Assembly: GCF_039941195.1 (NCBI RefSeq)
Contig: NZ_JBDVFA010000035.1
Location: 76,237-140,236 of the forward strand
Length of the DNA: 64,000 bases
Reading direction: 5' to 3'
DNA from: Aurantibacter_A sp039941195
GTDB lineage: Bacteria > Bacteroidota > Bacteroidia > Flavobacteriales > Flavobacteriaceae
Both the position numbers and the translations under genes were made by a program. The notes below the pieces were generated by a model. The model was not told where the DNA came from. It worked only from the letters and a program-made list of their open reading frames with translations, and ran no database searches. Below are positions 48,627 to 57,945 of the stretch, piece by piece. Every line of letters starts with the position of its first letter. Positions within the stretch are counted from its first letter, which is position 1.

Positions 48627-49355
48627 TTAAAATCTACTTTTTTGAAACATACTTCGCATCTTCATCATAAACACACCCCAAATGGCTTCGCTTATAATTG
48701 ATGAGCTCATTTTCGATTTTCCTTTTACTCGATCTCTAAAAATAATAGAAACTTCTTCTATTTTGTAATTTTTTAGGTAGGCTCTAAATTTCATTTCAAT
48801 TTGAAAGGCATATCCTATAAAACGAATCGAATTTAAATCTATATTCTCTAACACTTCTCTTTTATAACATACAAATCCAGCTGTTGGATCATGAACACGC
48901 ATACCAGTAATCATTTTTACATAAAATGAAGCTCCATAAGATAGAAGCACACGATATAGCGGCCAATCAACCACATTTACCCCCTTCTTATAACGTGATC
49001 CAACTGAAACGTCAGCACCATTCAAACAGGCTCTATATAATCTGGGAAGATCCCTTGGATCATGCGAAAAGTCGGCATCCATTTCGAAAATATATTCATA
49101 CTTTCTTGCTATAGCCCACTTAAAACCATGAATATAGGCCGTACCTAATCCAGCTTTTTCCTTACGTACTTCCAAAAATAAAGTATCGGGAGTATCGCCC
49201 ATTTTTTCGCTGACCTTTTGGGCCGTACCGTCGGGAGAATTATCATCCACTATAAGAACATGGAAATTTTTCTTTAACAGCTGAACTGCATCGATTATAG
49301 CCTCAATGTTCTCAATTTCATTGTAGGTTGGTATAATAACCAGGCTATCTGACAT
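48627..49355 (-). CDS. polyprenol-phosphate mannosyltransferase-like GT2
   Basis: 242 residues, GT2 fold. IIPTYNEIENIE at residue 7, VDDNSPDG near 38 and DADFSHDPRDLP near 94 give the nucleotide-sugar site. The family is DPM1-like and makes polyprenyl-phosphate-sugar at the inner leaflet. The divergent GT39 gene 140 bases away would use such a donor. First gene of the GT2-pyrC-DUF4296 operon. Confidence 0.9.
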   Translation of the reverse strand: MSDSLVIIPTYNEIENIEAIIDAVQLLKKNFHVLIVDDNSPDGTAQKVSEKMGDTPDTLFLEVRKEKAGLGTAYIHGFKWAIARKYEYIFEMDADFSHDPRDLPRLYRACLNGADVSVGSRYKKGVNVVDWPLYRVLLSYGASFYVKMITGMRVHDPTAGFVCYKREVLENIDLNSIRFIGYAFQIEMKFRAYLKNYKIEEVSIIFRDRVKGKSKMSSSIISEAIWGVFMMKMRSMFQKSRF

Positions 49356-49374
49356 TGGTTTAGTTTGAATTGAA

Positions 49375-49382
49375 CAAAAATA
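49375..49382 (-). promoter_or_regulatory. -7 element TATTTTTG
   Basis: Exact TAnnTTTG on the minus strand, 19 bases before the ATG of the GT2 gene. Confidence 0.45.
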
Positions 49383-49469
49383 GTGTTTTACAGAACCTTA
49401 AAGATGATGAAATATTTTTTTATCATCTTTTTAAGATACTCTTACAGTTAGTCAAAGGGTCATTCTTCG

Positions 49470-49477
49470 TAATTTTG
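49470..49477 (+). promoter_or_regulatory. -7 element TAATTTTG
   Basis: Exact TAnnTTTG, 18 bases before the ATG of the GT39 gene; a TTAG about 19 bases upstream could be a weak -33 element. Confidence 0.45.
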
Positions 49478-49495
49478 CATCATTAACTTTGGTAA

Positions 49496-51160
49496 ATGAA
49501 CCCTAGATTTCCTAAACTATTGCTTTATCTACTTGGTGGCTTATTGCTGCTAAACTTGATTCAAGCAAGCTTTACAGAACTTATTTACGATGAAGCCTAT
49601 TATTGGCAGTTTGCTAAAGAAATAGCCTGGGGTTATTTTGACCACCCTCCAATGGTCGCTTGGATTGCGGCTATAAGTAGCCTATTTTTTGACGGTGAAT
49701 TGGGTGTGCGATTTGTGAGCACTTTACTTTCAGTTGGTACCATGTTATTACTATGGATGATGATAAATCACCCTAGAAAAAATGAATATGCACTTCATTT
49801 TTTTGTTTTAGTTTTCTCCATGACCTTAATGAATGCCTATGGTTTTTTAACCTTACCCGACACACCATTAATTTTTTTTACTACCCTTTTTCTATGGGTT
49901 TATAAAAAATTTTTAGAAAAAAACTCTTTAGCAAGAGCTCTTGTGCTAGGTATTTTAATGGCATGCTTAATGTACAGTAAATATCATGCGGTACTTGTCA
50001 TTTTTGCGATTCTTGCTTCTAATCCAAAATTATTAATCAACAAATACGCTTGGGCAGCAGTAGCATGTGCTCTATTTTTTTATATTCCTCATTTTTTCTG
50101 GCTGTTCGAGAGCGATTTCGTTGGGGTAAAATATCACCTATTTGAACGACCCAGCTATGCCTATGATTTTAATGATAATACACTAGCTTTTCTCTTAAAC
50201 CTACTTGCTTTATTTGGGTTCACTTTTCCTTTTATTTATTACGCTTTGTATAAAACTAAAATAAAAGACCTATTCACAAAAGCTTTAGTCTATTTATCAT
50301 ACGGGGTTATACTTTTCTTTTTCGTTTCAAGTTTTACACGTTTGGTACAGACCCAATGGCTCGTAGTAATTTCCATACCATTAGTAATCTTAGTTTTCAA
50401 CTTTATGTTAGAAAACGAAAAAGAGCGAAACTGGATTTTTAAATTGGGCCTTTTAAATATTGTAATTTTATTATTTCTACGACTAGGTTTGGTTTTTGAA
50501 CCTCTCTTTCCGATTCATTATGAAAGTCATGGCAATAAAAAATGGACTAGCGAATTGCACGAACAAATAGGTGATACACGAGTTGTTTTTGAAAATTCTT
50601 ATAGAAGAGCACCTATGTATTCTTTCTATACTGGTGTTGAAACTTATTCCTTAAACAATCTATTTTATAGAAAAAATCAATATAGTTTGGATCAGTCTGA
50701 GGCCATGGTACGTCACGAACATGTTCTTTATGTATCAGAATATATAGAAAAAGGTGATATAGAATATACTCAAAGTGATGGCAAGGTACTACAGGGCAAT
50801 TATTACGAAGATTTTGAAACTTTTAGAAAATTAAAGTGTAAAATTGAGGATACAGCCCTTATTCCGGGGTCTGATAAAGAGATTAAATTTGAAGTTTTCA
50901 ATCCATATGGCTTTGATGTAGATCTAAAAAAAATCAGATTTGGAATAGTGTATCTAGATAAATACAAGAAGATTATTGAGATTTACGACCTAAAAGATGT
51001 GCGTTCGGATAAAGAAATATCTGTGCTAAAATCAAATGAAAACACAGAATTCACGTTTAAATTACCCAAAAAGGTTTTTAATCCTACTTATTTAAGATTA
51101 GGGATTTCGGAACACGGACTACCTTATGGACTAAATGGAGAAACACAAAAACTCGATTAA
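49496..51160 (+). CDS. GT39/ArnT-like membrane glycosyltransferase
   Basis: 554 residues with about eleven hydrophobic segments in the first 340. The periplasmic catalytic acidic pair is in YDEAYYW near residue 31, followed by YFDHPPMVAW, the signature of GT39/GT83 enzymes that move a sugar from a polyprenyl phosphate to an acceptor outside the inner membrane. The last 200 residues form a soluble periplasmic part. Its stop overlaps the DUF4271 ATG (TAATG). The donor could come from the divergent GT2. Confidence 0.88.
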   Translation: MNPRFPKLLLYLLGGLLLLNLIQASFTELIYDEAYYWQFAKEIAWGYFDHPPMVAWIAAISSLFFDGELGVRFVSTLLSVGTMLLLWMMINHPRKNEYALHFFVLVFSMTLMNAYGFLTLPDTPLIFFTTLFLWVYKKFLEKNSLARALVLGILMACLMYSKYHAVLVIFAILASNPKLLINKYAWAAVACALFFYIPHFFWLFESDFVGVKYHLFERPSYAYDFNDNTLAFLLNLLALFGFTFPFIYYALYKTKIKDLFTKALVYLSYGVILFFFVSSFTRLVQTQWLVVISIPLVILVFNFMLENEKERNWIFKLGLLNIVILLFLRLGLVFEPLFPIHYESHGNKKWTSELHEQIGDTRVVFENSYRRAPMYSFYTGVETYSLNNLFYRKNQYSLDQSEAMVRHEHVLYVSEYIEKGDIEYTQSDGKVLQGNYYEDFETFRKLKCKIEDTALIPGSDKEIKFEVFNPYGFDVDLKKIRFGIVYLDKYKKIIEIYDLKDVRSDKEISVLKSNENTEFTFKLPKKVFNPTYLRLGISEHGLPYGLNGETQKLD

Positions 51161-51816
51161 TGGAGCCAATAACAAGAGCTACATACAACCTTGATTGGAT
51201 AACGATACTAATCTTTTCTAGTATCGTATTTCTTGTTATTGCTAAATCGCTTTTTTACAGTCGATTTTTGAATTTTATCATTTTACCATTTAATAACAAG
51301 TACATTTTCATGTACAATAAGAAAGACAAATTACTGAATTGGTTTCATGTATTCTTTTCTGTTTTTCAAGTAGTTAACTTTTCTATATTCGCCTACTTTA
51401 CTTGGTCTATATTAGGTAATCAACAAGTATCTACCTCCCCTTTCTTTTACCCAATAATCCTTGCTGCTGTTTTCTTATTTTTAATAATAAAGGTATTTAT
51501 TCAAATGAGTAGTGGGTTTATTTTTGGATCAGCAAAAACAATTAGTGAACTTATTTTTAAAAAATTATCCTACTTAAACTATAGTGGATTAATTATGCTT
51601 GTTGCCAATGTAATTCTGGCCTATATATTTAAAAATTCTGAAATAGTTGTATATATAACGATAGCTTTAGTTTTCTTAATAAACGCGATAGGATGGGCAA
51701 CAGCCTTGCAAAATCATCAAAAATTCTTAGCTAATAATTTTTTCTATTTTATTTTGTACCTTTGCGCTCTTGAAATTGCGCCCCTGATAATTATTGGAAG
51801 TTATCTTAAATACTGA
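51160..51816 (+). CDS. DUF4271 membrane protein
   Basis: 218 residues with six or seven hydrophobic segments and the DUF4271 layout. It is regularly found before hemD in Flavobacteriia, as here (hemD starts three bases after its stop). No catalytic motif. Translation is coupled to the GT39 gene. Confidence 0.88.
   Translation: MEPITRATYNLDWITILIFSSIVFLVIAKSLFYSRFLNFIILPFNNKYIFMYNKKDKLLNWFHVFFSVFQVVNFSIFAYFTWSILGNQQVSTSPFFYPIILAAVFLFLIIKVFIQMSSGFIFGSAKTISELIFKKLSYLNYSGLIMLVANVILAYIFKNSEIVVYITIALVFLINAIGWATALQNHQKFLANNFFYFILYLCALEIAPLIIIGSYLKY
51757..51764 (+). promoter_or_regulatory. internal -7 element TACCTTTG before hemD
   Basis: Exact TAnnTTTG inside the end of the DUF4271 gene, 55 bases before the hemD ATG. 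It could let hemD be expressed apart from the glycosyltransferase. Confidence 0.35.
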
Positions 51817-51819
51817 TAC

Positions 51820-52566
51820 ATGAAAGTAAAAACGATTTTGGTATCGCAACCAGAACCGAAGATGGAAAACTCTCCATATTCGCGACTTATCGACAAAGAA
51901 AGGGTTAAAGTAGACTTTAGACCTTTTATTCATGTTGAGGGTGTTGATGCGAAAGAAGTACGTTTGCAGAAAATCGATTTAAAAAACTACACAGCCATTA
52001 TCTTAACATCGAGAAATGCAGTAGACCATTATTTCAGAATTGCCGAAGAGATGCGCTTCAAAGTACCAGATACTATGAAGTATTTCTGTCAATCTGAAGC
52101 AGTAGCGTATTATCTTCAGAAATATGTAGTTTATCGCAAGCGTAAGATTTACGTTGGTAAAATGAATTTTGCAGATTTGGCTGCACTTTTCAAAAAATAT
52201 AAAGATGAAAAGTTTTTACTTCCTTCATCTGATGTTTTGAAGTCTATCGTTCCTGAAACTTTAAATAAGATTGGCATTGACTGGACACGTGGTATTTTCT
52301 ACAGAACAGTTATAAGTGATTTATCTGATTTAAGAAATGTATATTACGATGTTCTTGTTTTCTTTAGTCCATCAGGAATAGAATCTTTATTGAAAAATTT
52401 CCCTGATTTTGACCAAAAAGATACGCGAATTGCTGTTTTTGGAAATTCAACAGTAAAAGCTGCTACCAGTGCAGGTCTTAGAATAGATATTCAAGCACCA
52501 ACTCCTGAAACACCTTCTATGACGATGGCGTTACAGAAGTACATCAATGCTGCTAATAAAAAATAA
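51820..52566 (+). CDS. hemD: uroporphyrinogen-III synthase
   Basis: 248 residues, two-domain HemD fold. It has ILVSQPEPK at the start, IILTSRNAVDHYF near residue 67, and VFFSPSGIESLL near 184. It cyclises hydroxymethylbilane to uroporphyrinogen III in haem synthesis. The other hem genes are not in the window. Closed by a strong terminator. Confidence 0.9.
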   Translation: MKVKTILVSQPEPKMENSPYSRLIDKERVKVDFRPFIHVEGVDAKEVRLQKIDLKNYTAIILTSRNAVDHYFRIAEEMRFKVPDTMKYFCQSEAVAYYLQKYVVYRKRKIYVGKMNFADLAALFKKYKDEKFLLPSSDVLKSIVPETLNKIGIDWTRGIFYRTVISDLSDLRNVYYDVLVFFSPSGIESLLKNFPDFDQKDTRIAVFGNSTVKAATSAGLRIDIQAPTPETPSMTMALQKYINAANKK

Positions 52567-52607
52567 GAGCTTATCCAGCAATTTAATGCTCGATTATTCA
52601 CAAATAA

Positions 52608-52641
52608 AAAAATCCCTGAAACTAACATTTCAGGGATTTTT
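52608..52641. terminator. bidirectional rho-independent terminator
   Basis: AAATCCCTGAAA, loop CTAACA, then TTTCAGGGATTTTT. A perfect stem with A- and T-runs on both sides, between the convergent hemD and pckA genes. Confidence 0.9.
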
Positions 52642-52664
52642 GTTTGGCTTTATGTGACTACTAC

Positions 52665-54269
52665 TTAAAAAGCATAGCGTTGTGGTCCGCCCCTACGTAT
52701 CTCTTCACTAGCATAAGCCTCGAACTGTTTAAAGTTTTCTCGAAATGCATTTGTAAGCTTAAATGCTGTAGTATAATAGGCCTCATCGTCATTCCATGTA
52801 GCACGAGGACTTAATACCGATGTAGGCACGCCAGGGCACGATCTAGGTTGCGCAACTCCAAATACCGAATGTATATGATAGTCATCATAGTTATAAAGTC
52901 CTAAATCACCATTAAGCACAGCATTAATCATAGCTCTAGTGTATTTTAATTTCATTCGAGTACCTACGCCATAAGGTCCGCCAGTCCAGCCCGTATTAAC
53001 TAACCATACATTTACACCAGCTTCTTTCATTTTTTTACTTAACATTTCTGCATATTCCGCAGGGTGTAATGGCATAAAAGGAGCACCAAAACAAGCAGAA
53101 AAAGATGGAATTGGTTCAACAACACCTGCTTCGGTCCCTGCAACTTTAGCTGTATAACCCGAAATAAAATGATAGGCTGCTTGACTAGGAGTTAATTTTG
53201 AAATTGGAGGTAAAACACCGAATGCATCTGCTGTAAGAAAGAAAATATTTTTAGGATTTTTACCAATAGAAGGTCTTTGTACATTGGGTATATGATAGAT
53301 TGGATAACTAACTCTCGTATTTTGGGTTATAGAAGTATCTGTGAAATCAACATTTCCATCATTATCTAAAATTACATTTTCAAGAATAGCTCCTTTTTTA
53401 ATAGCACCAAATATTTCTGGCTCATTTTCACTGGAAAGGTTTATTACCTTAGCATAACACCCCCCCTCAAAGTTAAATATCGCATTCTCATTATTCCAAC
53501 CATGCTCATCATCACCTATCAACTTTCTGTTCGCATCTGTTGACAAAGTAGTTTTACCGGTACCAGACAATCCAAAAAATACTGCAGTATCTCCATTTTT
53601 ACCAACATTGGCAGAACAATGCATTGGCAAGGTATTTTTTTGAACAGGCAATATAAAATTCAATGCTGAAAATATGCCCTTCTTAATCTCACCTGTATAA
53701 CCAGTACCACCAATAAGGGCTATTTTTTTAGTAAAGTTCAAAATAGCAAAATTATGCTGTCTTGTTCCATCAACAGAGGCATCAGCCATAAAACCAGGTG
53801 CATTAATTACCGTCCATTCAGGTTCAAAATGTTTCAATTCCTCTTCTGTAGGTCTAATAAACATATTGTATGCAAACTGATTAGACCATGGATATTCATT
53901 TATTACACGAATATCCATTCGGTAATTATGATCTGCGCAAGCATAACAATCCCGAACGAACAATTCTTTATCATTATCATTCAAATAGGAAATTACTTTA
54001 TCGTAAAGTGCATCAAATTTAGCGGGGTCAAAAGGAATATTTATATCACCCCACCATATTTTTTCCTCGGTAATCGCATCTTTTACAATAAAGCGATCTT
54101 TAGGTGACCGTCCAGTAAATTCACCTGTATTTACCGCCAAGGCACCTGAAGAAGCTTCTTCACCCATTCCATTCTCTAAAGTGATGCCATGAAGTTCCGT
54201 AGGGCTTAATTGATAATGAATAGTTTCGGAATTAATTCCGTACTCCGAAAGTGAAATTGATTTTTTCAT
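52665..54269 (-). CDS. pckA: ATP-dependent phosphoenolpyruvate carboxykinase
   Basis: 534 residues. The kinase-1a P-loop GLSGTGKTTLST is near residue 235 and the metal-binding GDDEHGWN near 255. The oxaloacetate-site Arg is in GRSPKDRF near 56, and the adenine-site FTDTSITQNTRVSYP near 305. It converts oxaloacetate to PEP at the start of gluconeogenesis. An imperfect inverted repeat lies 29 bases upstream. Confidence 0.97.
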   Translation of the reverse strand: MKKSISLSEYGINSETIHYQLSPTELHGITLENGMGEEASSGALAVNTGEFTGRSPKDRFIVKDAITEEKIWWGDINIPFDPAKFDALYDKVISYLNDNDKELFVRDCYACADHNYRMDIRVINEYPWSNQFAYNMFIRPTEEELKHFEPEWTVINAPGFMADASVDGTRQHNFAILNFTKKIALIGGTGYTGEIKKGIFSALNFILPVQKNTLPMHCSANVGKNGDTAVFFGLSGTGKTTLSTDANRKLIGDDEHGWNNENAIFNFEGGCYAKVINLSSENEPEIFGAIKKGAILENVILDNDGNVDFTDTSITQNTRVSYPIYHIPNVQRPSIGKNPKNIFFLTADAFGVLPPISKLTPSQAAYHFISGYTAKVAGTEAGVVEPIPSFSACFGAPFMPLHPAEYAEMLSKKMKEAGVNVWLVNTGWTGGPYGVGTRMKLKYTRAMINAVLNGDLGLYNYDDYHIHSVFGVAQPRSCPGVPTSVLSPRATWNDDEAYYTTAFKLTNAFRENFKQFEAYASEEIRRGGPQRYAF

Positions 54270-54297
54270 TTTTATTATATTTTCAATAATGGTATTG

Positions 54298-54345
54298 AAT
54301 TTTGATGTAAAATTATCATAAATATAATTTTACACCATCAAAATT
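54298..54345. promoter_or_regulatory. long imperfect inverted repeat upstream of pckA
   Basis: AATTTTGATG / CATCAAAATT (10 bp) and TAAAATTAT / ATAATTTTA (9 bp) form a stem with a three-base CAC bulge and a seven-base loop. It lies between the DUF423 stop and the pckA ATG. There is no T-run after it on either strand, so an operator or mRNA structure is more likely than a terminator. Confidence 0.5.
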
Positions 54346-54354
54346 GAGAATATT

Positions 54355-54741
54355 TTAGTTGAAATGCTTAATAGATTCGAAGCCAAGCAAACACCAAGCG
54401 ATAATTAAAAGCAAACCTCCAATAGGTGTAACAAAACCTATTGTTTTAAAATCAAAGGATGTTAAAACATTCGTAGCTAAGAAATAAATAGAAAAAGAGA
54501 ATAGTAAAATCCCAAAAACAACGAGATAGAATATCCATTTTTTATTCTTTTCAGGTAGTTGTTTAATACTTCCTAAAATAAGTAAGAACAAAGCATGATA
54601 CATTTGGTACTTTACTCCAGTTTCAAAGGTTTGAATAGCATCTGGAGTTATTTTATTTTCTAATCCATGAGCCCCGAAAGCCCCAAAGATAATTGCTAAT
54701 ACACCGAATAGAATTCCAGTTAAAAATATTGTTTTGTTCAT
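54355..54741 (-). CDS. DUF423 (YgdD-like) membrane protein
   Basis: 128 residues, four membrane helices. The family motif FGAFGAHGLE is near residue 20, and YQMYHALFLL near 46. Conserved small inner-membrane protein of unknown function. An exact -7 element lies 60 bases upstream on the minus strand. Confidence 0.9.
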   Translation of the reverse strand: MNKTIFLTGILFGVLAIIFGAFGAHGLENKITPDAIQTFETGVKYQMYHALFLLILGSIKQLPEKNKKWIFYLVVFGILLFSFSIYFLATNVLTSFDFKTIGFVTPIGGLLLIIAWCLLGFESIKHFN

Positions 54742-54801
54742 AACCTAAATCAAGAAATAGTGAATAAATATAACAATTTGATACCTTAGAGCTTTGTTAA
54801 A

Positions 54802-54809
54802 CAAAGGTA
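54802..54809 (-). promoter_or_regulatory. -7 element TACCTTTG for the DUF423 gene
   Basis: Exact TAnnTTTG on the minus strand in the 81-bp divergent region shared with the saccharopine dehydrogenase gene. It overlaps a near-palindrome CTTTGTTAAACAAAG. Confidence 0.35.
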
Positions 54810-54822
54810 AACAATTCGAATT

Positions 54823-56193
54823 ATGCGTAATATACTTGTTGTTGGTGCAGGGAAATCAACTTCCTATTTATTAGATTATTTGCTAGAGCAATCAGTTTCA
54901 GAAAATTTGCATTTAACTATTGGAGATTTGCATCCTGAGCATATTTCAAAAGCTGTTTCAAACCATAAAGCGTGCACGGTAATTTCTTTAGATGTTTTTG
55001 ATAATAATGCCCGAAGAAAAGCAATTGCCAATTCTGATATTGTTATATCGATGCTTCCTGCACGGTTTCATATAAAAGTTGCTGAAGATTGTTTAAGTCT
55101 AGAGAAACATTTAGTTACAGCAAGCTATATAAGTGATGAAATAAAGAATCTAGATTCCAAAGCAAAAGAAAAAGGGCTCGTTTTTATGAATGAAATTGGA
55201 CTAGACCCTGGTATTGATCACATGAGTGCTATGAAAGTTTTAGATGGTATTCGAGAAAAAGGTGGAAAAGTAATATTATTTGAATCTTTTACTGGGGGAT
55301 TGGTTGCCCCAGAAAGCGACAACAACTTATGGAACTACAAATTTACGTGGAATCCTAGAAACGTCGTAACTGCAGGTCAAGGTGGAACCGCAAAATTTAT
55401 TCAAGAAGGTACAGATAAATACATTCCGTATCATAAACTATTTAGAAGAACTGAATTCTTAACAATTGAAGGGTATGGTAAATTCGAAGGATACGCAAAT
55501 CGAGATTCATTAAAATATAGAGAGGCCTATGGTTTAAAAGACGTACTTACACTATATAGGGGCACTATGCGCAGAGTTGGTTTTTCACGCGCATGGAATA
55601 TGTTTGTACAATTAGGTATGACTGACGATAGCTTTACCATTGAGCATTCAAAAGGTATGTCGTATCGAGAATTTGTAAATCTTTTTTTACCCTATTCTCC
55701 AACGGATACAGTTGAATTAAAACTTCGTCTTTACTTGAAAATTGATCAAGATGATATTATGTGGGAAAAATTGCTTGAGTTAAATTTATTTGATTCCAGC
55801 AAAAAAGTAACCACAGCGAATGCTACGCCCGCACAAGTACTTCAAGAGATATTAGAGCAACACTGGACACTGAATCAAGATGACAAAGACATGATTGTGA
55901 TGTATCACAAATTTGGATTTGAGTTAAACGGAAAGAAACATCAAATAGACTCTAATATGGTGGTTCTTGGCGAAAATCAGAATTACACTGCTATGGCAAA
56001 AACTGTTGGTCTCCCCGTTGCAATAGCCACTTTGCTTATTCTAAACAAAAAAATTACCACACCTGGCGTACAAATTCCTTTGGCTAAAGAAGTTTATGAA
56101 CCCATTTTAAAAGAGCTCGAAAAATATGGGATATCATTTAATGAATACCAAGTTCCTTATTTGGGATATAATCCAGATTCAGTAGCGAGCTAA
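54823..56193 (+). CDS. saccharopine dehydrogenase family protein
   Basis: 456 residues. The NAD-binding GAGKSTSYLLDYL is at residue 8. The LYS9-type catalytic core includes NEIGLDPGIDHMSAM near 123 and SFTGGLVAPE near 160. In bacteria with this form it oxidises saccharopine in lysine breakdown. An Lrp-type regulator starts 146 bases downstream, which suggests amino-acid control. Confidence 0.88.
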   Translation: MRNILVVGAGKSTSYLLDYLLEQSVSENLHLTIGDLHPEHISKAVSNHKACTVISLDVFDNNARRKAIANSDIVISMLPARFHIKVAEDCLSLEKHLVTASYISDEIKNLDSKAKEKGLVFMNEIGLDPGIDHMSAMKVLDGIREKGGKVILFESFTGGLVAPESDNNLWNYKFTWNPRNVVTAGQGGTAKFIQEGTDKYIPYHKLFRRTEFLTIEGYGKFEGYANRDSLKYREAYGLKDVLTLYRGTMRRVGFSRAWNMFVQLGMTDDSFTIEHSKGMSYREFVNLFLPYSPTDTVELKLRLYLKIDQDDIMWEKLLELNLFDSSKKVTTANATPAQVLQEILEQHWTLNQDDKDMIVMYHKFGFELNGKKHQIDSNMVVLGENQNYTAMAKTVGLPVAIATLLILNKKITTPGVQIPLAKEVYEPILKELEKYGISFNEYQVPYLGYNPDSVAS

Positions 56194-56300
56194 ATTCAAT
56201 TCTTTAAAAATCAGGATTCACTTTCGTTAGAAAAATTACTAAATACAAGCTTTTATTTAGTTCGTTTAGAAAGTTGATAAATTTCTGTTCTTATTTATAA

Positions 56301-56329
56301 TCAAATTGTTAATTTTACCATCAATTTGA
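56301..56329. promoter_or_regulatory. inverted repeat upstream of the Lrp gene
   Basis: TCAAATTG, 13 bases, then CAATTTGA: a perfect 8-bp dyad ending 10 bases before the ATG. Lrp/AsnC proteins often bind such dyads at their own promoter, so autoregulation is plausible. Confidence 0.45.
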
Positions 56330-56339
56330 AACCCAAACC

Positions 56340-56810
56340 ATGAAATCAAATAACAAAAACATCAAAATTGATGGTATTGATAAAAAAATACTAAAATTTT
56401 TGATGAACGATGCTCGTACCCCAATTTTAGAAATAGCAAGAAATATTGGAATTTCGGGTGCAGCAATTCACCAACGACTAAGAAAACTAGAGAGTTCAGG
56501 TTTAATGACAGGTTCTAAATTTATAGTCAATCCGAAAATATTGGGTTATACGACTATGGCTTATATTGGAATATTTTTAGATAAAGCTATGAGTAATCCA
56601 AGTACTGTAAAAGAACTTGAGAAAATTCCAGAAGTTTTGGAATGTCACTACACCACAGGTAACTGGTCAATTTTAATAAAAGTACTTTGCAAAGACAATG
56701 AGCATTTAATGCAAGTACTAAACAAGAAAATTCAACAAATAGAAGGAGTGTCAAGAACTGAAACTTTTATTTCATTGAATCAGCAAATAGACCGCCAGAT
56801 TTCAATTTAG
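56340..56810 (+). CDS. Lrp/AsnC-family transcriptional regulator
   Basis: 156 residues. The N-terminal winged HTH covers residues 10-65 (IDKKILKFLMNDARTPILEI, then SGAAIHQRLRKLESSGL). The RAM domain follows (AYIGIFLDKA, then VLECHYTTGNW), which senses amino acids and drives oligomerisation. It probably controls the saccharopine dehydrogenase gene just upstream and itself. Confidence 0.92.
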   Translation: MKSNNKNIKIDGIDKKILKFLMNDARTPILEIARNIGISGAAIHQRLRKLESSGLMTGSKFIVNPKILGYTTMAYIGIFLDKAMSNPSTVKELEKIPEVLECHYTTGNWSILIKVLCKDNEHLMQVLNKKIQQIEGVSRTETFISLNQQIDRQISI

Positions 56811-56833
56811 TGACTACGATACTTTTAAAAATA

Positions 56834-56871
56834 AAAAAAGCCTGCTTAGAAAGTAATCCAAGCAGGTTTTT
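56834..56871. terminator. bidirectional terminator
   Basis: A-run, CCTGCTT, a 12-base loop, AAGCAGG, T-run. It lies between the convergent Lrp and metalloprotease genes. Confidence 0.8.
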
Positions 56872-56888
56872 ATAGTGTTCAATAGTTT

Positions 56889-57593
56889 TTAATCTCTACT
56901 ATTACCAGCAACTTTTAAGGCAAAATATAACAGTGTTGCAATAGCACCTATTGCTGCTGCCAAATATGTACGGGCTGCCCATTTTAATGCATCCTCTGCG
57001 CCTGCATACTCATCAGTTGCAAGCATATTCTTATTCTTTAACCAAGCTAAAGCTCTATTACTCGCATCATATTCAACAGGCAAAGTAACCACACTAAATA
57101 ATGTACCAATGCCATATAATGCAATACCAACCCAAGCAATAGTTCCGCCAATAGCAGTAGTTCCCATCAACATTAATCCTCCAAAAATAACCCACATAGA
57201 AAACTTGTTAGTTACATTTAAAATAGGAACCATCTTAGATCGCATCTGCAACCAACTATAAGCAGTTGCATGCTGTACTGCATGCCCACATTCATGAGCA
57301 GCTACTGCAGCTGCTGCAGCATTTCGCTGGTTATAAACACCTTCACTTAAATTTACTGTTTTGTTAGCTGGGTTGTAATGATCTGTTAACATACCAGGAG
57401 TAGAAATAACTTTTACATCTCTAATTCCGTTATCAGCTAACATTTTTTCAGCAATCTCTGCACCACTCATTCCATTACGTAATTGAACCTTAGAATACTT
57501 TGCAAATTTGCTTTTTAGTTTGCTACCTACCCACATGCTTATGAGTGAAAACACTCCAGCTATAATCATGTAGCCCATATCAAATCCAAACAT
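56889..57593 (-). CDS. zinc metallopeptidase, YugP family
   Basis: 234 residues with several membrane helices. The zinc-binding site is AAHECGHAVQH near residue 100, with the cytosolic NPANKTVNLSEGVY just before it. Members of this family are inner-membrane neutral proteases of poorly known substrate. Located downstream of leuS and semiSWEET with an 87-base gap. Confidence 0.88.
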   Translation of the reverse strand: MFGFDMGYMIIAGVFSLISMWVGSKLKSKFAKYSKVQLRNGMSGAEIAEKMLADNGIRDVKVISTPGMLTDHYNPANKTVNLSEGVYNQRNAAAAAVAAHECGHAVQHATAYSWLQMRSKMVPILNVTNKFSMWVIFGGLMLMGTTAIGGTIAWVGIALYGIGTLFSVVTLPVEYDASNRALAWLKNKNMLATDEYAGAEDALKWAARTYLAAAIGAIATLLYFALKVAGNSRD

Positions 57594-57680
57594 ATATTTA
57601 TTTTTTTAGTTAGTGAACTTTAAAATTACAATATAAAGAGCAAATATCTAGCCAAAATTAAAAGACGCCAAAATGTCGTT

Positions 57681-57935
57681 TTACTTATATTTTAATTTGA
57701 GTATTAATATCCATGAAACCAGCAGTAGTGTTACTCCATTAGCTAGCGTAACTGGTAAACTTTCAATTGCAATACCATAAATTAACCAAAGTGTTAACCC
57801 TAAAGCCATAATTAAATACATTACCAATGAAATATCTTTGGTAGATTTTTCTTTAGAAATCTTAAATACTTGAGGAATAAAACAGGATGTAGTGACCACC
57901 GCCGCAACAAGTCCTAAGATTTCAATAGCATTCAT
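57681..57935 (-). CDS. SemiSWEET sugar transporter
   Basis: 84 residues forming three helices, with the PQ motif CFIPQVFKI near residue 19 and TKDISLVMYL near 32, the signature of SemiSWEET. Two copies form a channel-like uniporter for sugars. It starts 10 bases after leuS ends and is co-transcribed with it. Confidence 0.9.
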   Translation of the reverse strand: MNAIEILGLVAAVVTTSCFIPQVFKISKEKSTKDISLVMYLIMALGLTLWLIYGIAIESLPVTLANGVTLLLVSWILILKLKYK

Positions 57936-57945
57936 TGCACTTTAA

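Noticed and set aside
54298..54345. Inverted repeat as terminator of the DUF423 gene
   Set aside because: No T-run follows on the minus strand, and the stem is AT-rich with a bulge; kept as a regulatory candidate instead.
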